In this document: positions 59,690-64,000 of the stretch, piece by piece | Layout of the letters: each line of letters begins with the position of its first letter | How positions within the stretch are numbered: position 1 is the first letter of the stretch | Assembly: GCF_002878395.1 (NCBI RefSeq) | Contig: NW_025856018.1 | Coordinates: 211,147 to 275,146 of the forward strand | Direction: 5' to 3' | From: Capsicum annuum | Taxonomy: Eukaryota > Streptophyta > Magnoliopsida > Solanales > Solanaceae | Length of the DNA stretch: 64,000 nt | Translations under genes and position numbers: made by a program | The notes under the pieces: generated by a model | Told to the model about the DNA's origin: nothing | Seen by the model: only the letters and a program-made list of their open reading frames with translations | The model's database searches: none

Positions 59690-61901
59690 CAGAGGATTTT
59701 GATGTTTTTATCATATGTATCATCCCTATTTGTTTTAGATTTGTATATTTCTTATTAGATCTTGGATTTACTTTTTCATATGTCTACATATTTTTCTTTA
59801 GGATTTGATTCTGCTAGTGAGCCTCTGTCCATGCCTATCCGTGTATCTACCCATGTAGAATACTCTTTAGTTGTGGATCGGATGTATTGATCTTGTGTTG
59901 TGACTATTTTTTAGCATGAGACTTGATTAGATCTACTTGTCTTAGATATGGTAGATTTTGCCATTATATAAAGAGTGGATTGGTTAGATCCTTACTATGC
60001 TATCCTAGATTATTATACTATGATCGTGACTTATGCTTCACCAAGTTGCCTAGTATAGCTTGGAAGGGTATGCTTTATTCGAGGCCCAAGAGAGTTATAT
60101 CTTTTCTTCAAGCTTGTATCTTTGTTGAGAGAGGGTGTTTGTCTTATTTGGCGTTTGTAATACTAGTGTTGCTTCACCTTTCTCTTTTGATTTTGTTTGT
60201 GTTGTTTGAGATTTCATGGATGTTTTCCCTATGATTCCTGGTATGCCTCCAGATCATGATATTGATATTTCCATTGATGTTGAGCTGGGCACCCAGCCTA
60301 TTTTTGTTCCTCTATATAGGATGGACCCACCAGAATTAAAAAAAATTGAGGATTAGATGCAGGAGTTATTGGATAAGGGATTTATCCAACCTAGTGTACC
60401 ACCTTAGGTGTGATATCTTTTTTGTAAAGAAAAAGGATAGTTTTATATGTATGTGTATTGATTATCTATAGTTGAACAAGGTGATGGTTAAGAAAAAGTT
60501 ACCTCTTTCTCATATTGAAGACTTGTTAGATCAGCTTTAGGGTGCTTTTGTGTATTCAAAGATTTATTTGAGATTCGAGCATCATTAGTTAGGAATTAAG
60601 GCTTCAAATATTATAAAGATAGCTTTTCGAACTAGGTGCCGTCATAATGAGTTGTTGATCATGTCCTTCAGGTTTACCAATGCCCCAACCGCAGTCATGG
60701 ATTTGATGAAATGGGTATTTTGACCATATCTGAACTCTTTATCATTTTATTTATAGATGATATCTTGGTTTAGTCCAAGAGTAAGGCGGATCATAAGGAG
60801 CATCTACGGATTGTGCTTCAGATACCGAAGGATGAGAATTTGTATGCAAAGTTCTCCAAGTGTGAGTTTTGGTTGCTGTTTATCTCTTGGGGTGACTAAA
60901 TATAGTATTATGGTTGATATAAATAAGATTATTGTGGTTCGTTATTGGGATTGACATATTTCTCCAATCTAGATTCAAAGTTTTATAGGTTTGGTAGGAT
61001 ACTATCGATATTTGGTTGAGGGTATTTCATCTATTGTAGCTCCAACAAAGATTTCCTTTTAGTGATCTGATGTTTCTGAGGAGAAGTTTCCAAAAGCTCA
61101 AGGATTTGTGACATCAGCTCCTATCTTGACTTTTCCCAGGGAGGGCACGAATTTTACCATCTTTTTTTATGCTTCAAGTGTTTTTTAGGTGTTGTGCAGA
61201 TGCAGGAGGGTAAGGTAATTGTGTATACTTCTCGTCAATTGAAACCCTATGACACGAATTACCCTACCCAATATTTTGAGTTATGTGCGATTTTATTTTC
61301 TTTGAAGTTTTGGAGGCATTACTTGTATGGAGTCTATTGTGAGATTTTCTTGGAATATCGTAGCCTCAAGTATTTCTTCACCCAGTGAGATCTTACTATG
61401 AGATAGCATTGTCGGTGAGTTTCTTAAGGACTATGATATTACTATTCTTTATCATCTGGTCAAGGCTAAAGTGTTTATAGATGCCTTAAGCTGAAAGTCG
61501 ACAAGCATTGGTAGCTTGGCACATCTTTTGACTTAGGAGAGACCTTTAGCCTTATAGGTTAATCCTTTGGCTTACATATGGTTATTCTTGATAATTCAAT
61601 ACTAGGTGTATTTTGTCATTCGTTGAGGCTAGATCTTCCTTGATGGAATAGATTTCTACTCATCAGTTTGATGATGTTGTCCTGAGAGTGATTTCCAATA
61701 AGGTGTTGAGTGGTGAGGCTAAGGAAGCCTCATTGTATGGAATTGGTGTTTTGAAGATGGAGTTCAAGTTCATCCACTGAGAGTAAATGATTGGATTAGG
61801 TTGATTTTGGAGGAGGATCTTTGTTCCAGGTATTCCATCCACTTGGGAGTGACTAAGATATAATGCGATTTGAGGTAGCATTACTGGTGGGGGGGGTATA
61901 A
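59690..61901 (+). pseudogene. pol: Element E pol remnant (PR-RT-RNase H, IN finger), truncated
   Basis: Protease: DLGFTFSYVST (about 59760), then PLSMPIRVSTHVEYSLVVDR, then LDMVDFAII. RT: PGMPPDHDIDISIDVELGTQP (about 60240-60300), RMDPPELKK, then FIDD intact at 60750-60761, in pieces across frames. RNase H: 61194-61388 open, with EGKVIVYTSRQLKPYDTNYP, FELCAI (Glu kept) and FLEYRSLKYFFTQ, where the usual Asp before H is replaced. Integrase zinc region: YSIHLGVTKI at about 61830, then DLR-stop-HYWW and the LTR insertion. Many stops. Non-functional. Confidence 0.75.
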
Positions 61902-63995
61902 TGTAATACCCCGTATTTCCCTAGCCTAGATTAACCTATCACAACCTGAGCCAGGGCCTATCCGTGACAAGCATTTCTAACCATGGAGGCTCGAAACACC
62001 TCTATCTGTCTGGTAATCATGCACCTAATTCATATGATCAAAGTAATGCGGAAGAAACACAATAATTCAGAAACATGGTCACAAATATGAAAAGAATAAT
62101 AAAGTTCAGCCAACATCAATCAACCTCTAAACAACTGTCTGCGAAAATCTCTAACAAATGACTGAGTCAAGTAACTGTATATAAACTAGGACAAGGCCCC
62201 CAGTAGACCCCAAAACTAAATATAAGATAAAAAGACTGCAGGACATAAGACCTTCCAAAACATAGAAGGCTCACCATTTGTCTCTGCAACTCTTTCTGAA
62301 TGATTTACAGATTCTCTTGAGCCCTAGACTGGGCCTCTGAACCTGAGAGGTTGGAGAGGGAAGGGGGTCAGCACAAAAGTACTGGCATGCAGAGATATAA
62401 AAAAACATAATATTTTTACAGAATATAGTTGAGAGCCATTATAAAGAAATTTCATATAAAATCATTTGAAAACAGATGGGCATAATGCAATACTTTCTCA
62501 ACATCAATGAAATACAACTGAGCTAGGTGGAATACCCTACATAATTTACACCAACTGTCAAACCTCGGTTGCCGCCGAGATTAGAGTATAAGTGAGGGAG
62601 AGACACACAAGACCACGAAGCATGGTGTCTCGACCCTATGGTAGTGCCCAAGATCACTTAGCCTGAGCTCCTACCTATAGTCCCAATTTGGGAATGACAT
62701 AAAGTCAAACACACAAGATCACTTAGCCTAGTACCAAATTCCTGTGTCGGCAAACACGGTTTCCAGTGATAAGGCCTTACACTCAAACGCCTTCTTCGAG
62801 TATACACCGATCTCATGTAAAATCAATGCATTCAAACTTCATTTAATTCAATCATGTATCATATTCTGTAGGGTATCGTAATTCCCGACTTTCAAGTCAT
62901 CAACATCACATCCACATATGCATAATCATGTAAAAACCAAGGTGCTTCATCATTTACAAGTGGTGAACAATAATTATTTCAAATTCATGCTGTCTTCTGT
63001 TGGTCACAATATGATATGGGATATCAAGACATTATCATGGGAATTTGAAAGCAATTCATCATTCATATTTATCAAACTTCCATGGAAAATCTCAAATCAC
63101 ATATGCATGGTTTCAACCATTGAAGTATATAGGCAAACAATTCACATAACATAAAGAAAAATGACTTAGAAATCATATTGAAAACAAGTTATTAGCATTT
63201 GATTGAAAACCACCGTTTAAAACCATGCATGTTCATAAAAACTACACCCATGAGATTTTAGGATTACCCCACATACCTCTATTTCTGAAAATACTAGATG
63301 TTTCTTGAAGCTCGCGGATTTGTGATTCCGAATATGTAATTATCTTTGAAAACCTACGGTCGAATCTTGAACTATCTGGGTTTAAATTTCGAAACCCTAA
63401 GGAGTTTTATTGAGCAATTTTGATGAATGAAGGTGTATTTTGGTGTTTGAGGGATTAAATCCCGTGTTGGTGGTATATATAGGGTGAAGGATGACCAAAA
63501 TACCCCTAAGGAACAATTAAGGTCAAATCTGTCCCTCAATTGACAGTTTGATAGTCTGGAGTAAATAGATTATAAATTTTTACTCATAAAATAAAAATGT
63601 ATGAAACCAACTACATTTGAAAGAGGAATCAAAGAGATTTCATTTGATATATTATATCTCACACAGTTCATTATATAGAGGGAGTTATGATTGTTTGAAG
63701 TTGACCCTGAAATGCTGAAAACTGGGCAATATGCTATACATTTTGCTATTGTTTTGAAATCCAAACGTAGCCTTATGCATTCCGAAAAATTCTGAAACTT
63801 ATCCGAGATACACTATGAGCTTTTTCAATCATACGAAACTTGAAAATCTAAAAACGGATGTCGGGAAGGTTGAAAAGTTGTATCCCGAAGATTGCCTACT
63901 AAAATGACTAAGTCTGATTTTACACTTTTTAAGTATTAAGACTAAGAGCTCAATATTAAAAACTAATTTATGCACTCCTTCTACGGGGCATTACA
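61902..63995 (-). repeat. LTR on the minus strand inserted in element E pol
   Basis: On the minus strand it begins TGTAATGCCCCGTAG (63995 leftward) and ends GGGGTATTACA at 61902. It is homologous to 46762-48868. A TATA box (minus strand) lies at 63474-63481. The flanks TATAA (61897-61901) and TTATC (63996-64000) do not match, and no primer site adjoins 61902. So this is probably the 3' LTR of an element that continues beyond 64000, rather than a solo LTR. The LTR ends form a 14-base near-perfect inverted repeat. Confidence 0.65.
63474..63481 (-). promoter_or_regulatory. TATA box of the minus-strand LTR
   Basis: TATATATA, preceding on the minus strand a leader containing 'ccaaaatacaccttcattcatc'. 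The same LTR type at 46762-48868 lacks a clear box at the matching place (about 48305). Confidence 0.4.
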
Positions 63996-64000
63996 TTATC

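Larger units (their letters stand above)
55360..61901 (+). mobile_element. Element E: Tekay/Del-type chromovirus, 3' part lost
   Basis: 5' LTR, primer site, gag remnant, and pol remnant with protease, RT and RNase H. Pol ends at the HHCC finger region of integrase, where 'cattactggtggggggggtataa' is directly followed by the TG of the minus-strand LTR at 61902. The rest may lie beyond the window on the far side of that insertion. Confidence 0.7.

Noticed and set aside
61889..61901. G-run followed by TATAA and TGTAATACC, looking like a polypurine tract before a + strand 3' LTR of element E
   Set aside because: The bases read on as pol (HYWW followed by Gly codons) at the integrase finger, too early for the end of the element. 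The adjoining LTR has Tekay-type ends in the minus direction and matches 46762-48868.

Overview
This window is plant nuclear DNA from nested retrotransposon heterochromatin. It is AT-rich, and I found no convincing host gene, rRNA, tRNA or CRISPR array in its 64 kb. Almost everything I can place is LTR retrotransposon sequence of the Ty3/gypsy superfamily. Most of it is Tekay/Del-type chromoviruses: LTRs of about 2.2-3.5 kb, a primer site for initiator-Met tRNA, a gag with a CCHC knuckle, pol in the order PR-RT-RH-IN, and a C-terminal chromodomain. There is also one Athila-like element. The gag, pol and 'putative plant transposon protein' sequences are of the kind I know from Solanaceae such as pepper, tomato and potato. 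A large-genome member such as pepper is plausible, but this is inference.

Layout. 1-3057 is old DNA holding a decayed + strand pseudogene (730-1560). At 3058-3400 a minus-strand LTR with its primer site begins; it probably resumes at 46522-46761. It was split by element A (3401-46521, +). A's 5' LTR was split by element B (4508-34563, +, duplication TTGAT). B's 3' LTR was split by element C (13422-33991, minus, duplication GACAG). C's 5' LTR was split by the Athila-like element D (21415-29715, +) and by a minus-strand solo LTR (30807-32755, duplication CTAAC). A's protease region also carries a 3.5-kb solo LTR (37433-40946). Insertion order follows from the nesting: host LTR, then A, then B, then C, then D and the solo LTR.

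Right third. There is a minus-strand solo LTR at 46762-48868, then 2 kb with nothing recognised. A worn LTR end and leader lie at 50900-51580, followed by a low-complexity block with T-rich and A-rich arms (51660-53335) and an LTR-like fragment (53480-55359). Next is element E (55360 to 61901, +), whose pol is cut at the integrase zinc-finger region by a minus-strand LTR (61902-63995) that may belong to an element running past the window.

No autonomous element remains. Every pol has stops and frameshifts, and several catalytic residues are changed: integrase Glu to Lys in A and C, RT FxDD to FKDY in C, and RNase H Glu to Lys in B. Element D has no gag, RT or integrase, but keeps a 641-codon ORF free of frameshifts and broken only by stops. 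Points worth a second look are the C-type LTR patch spliced into D (22729-23164), the 48-bp palindromes in D, and the fact that each LTR family here carries its own short dyad or tandem module.
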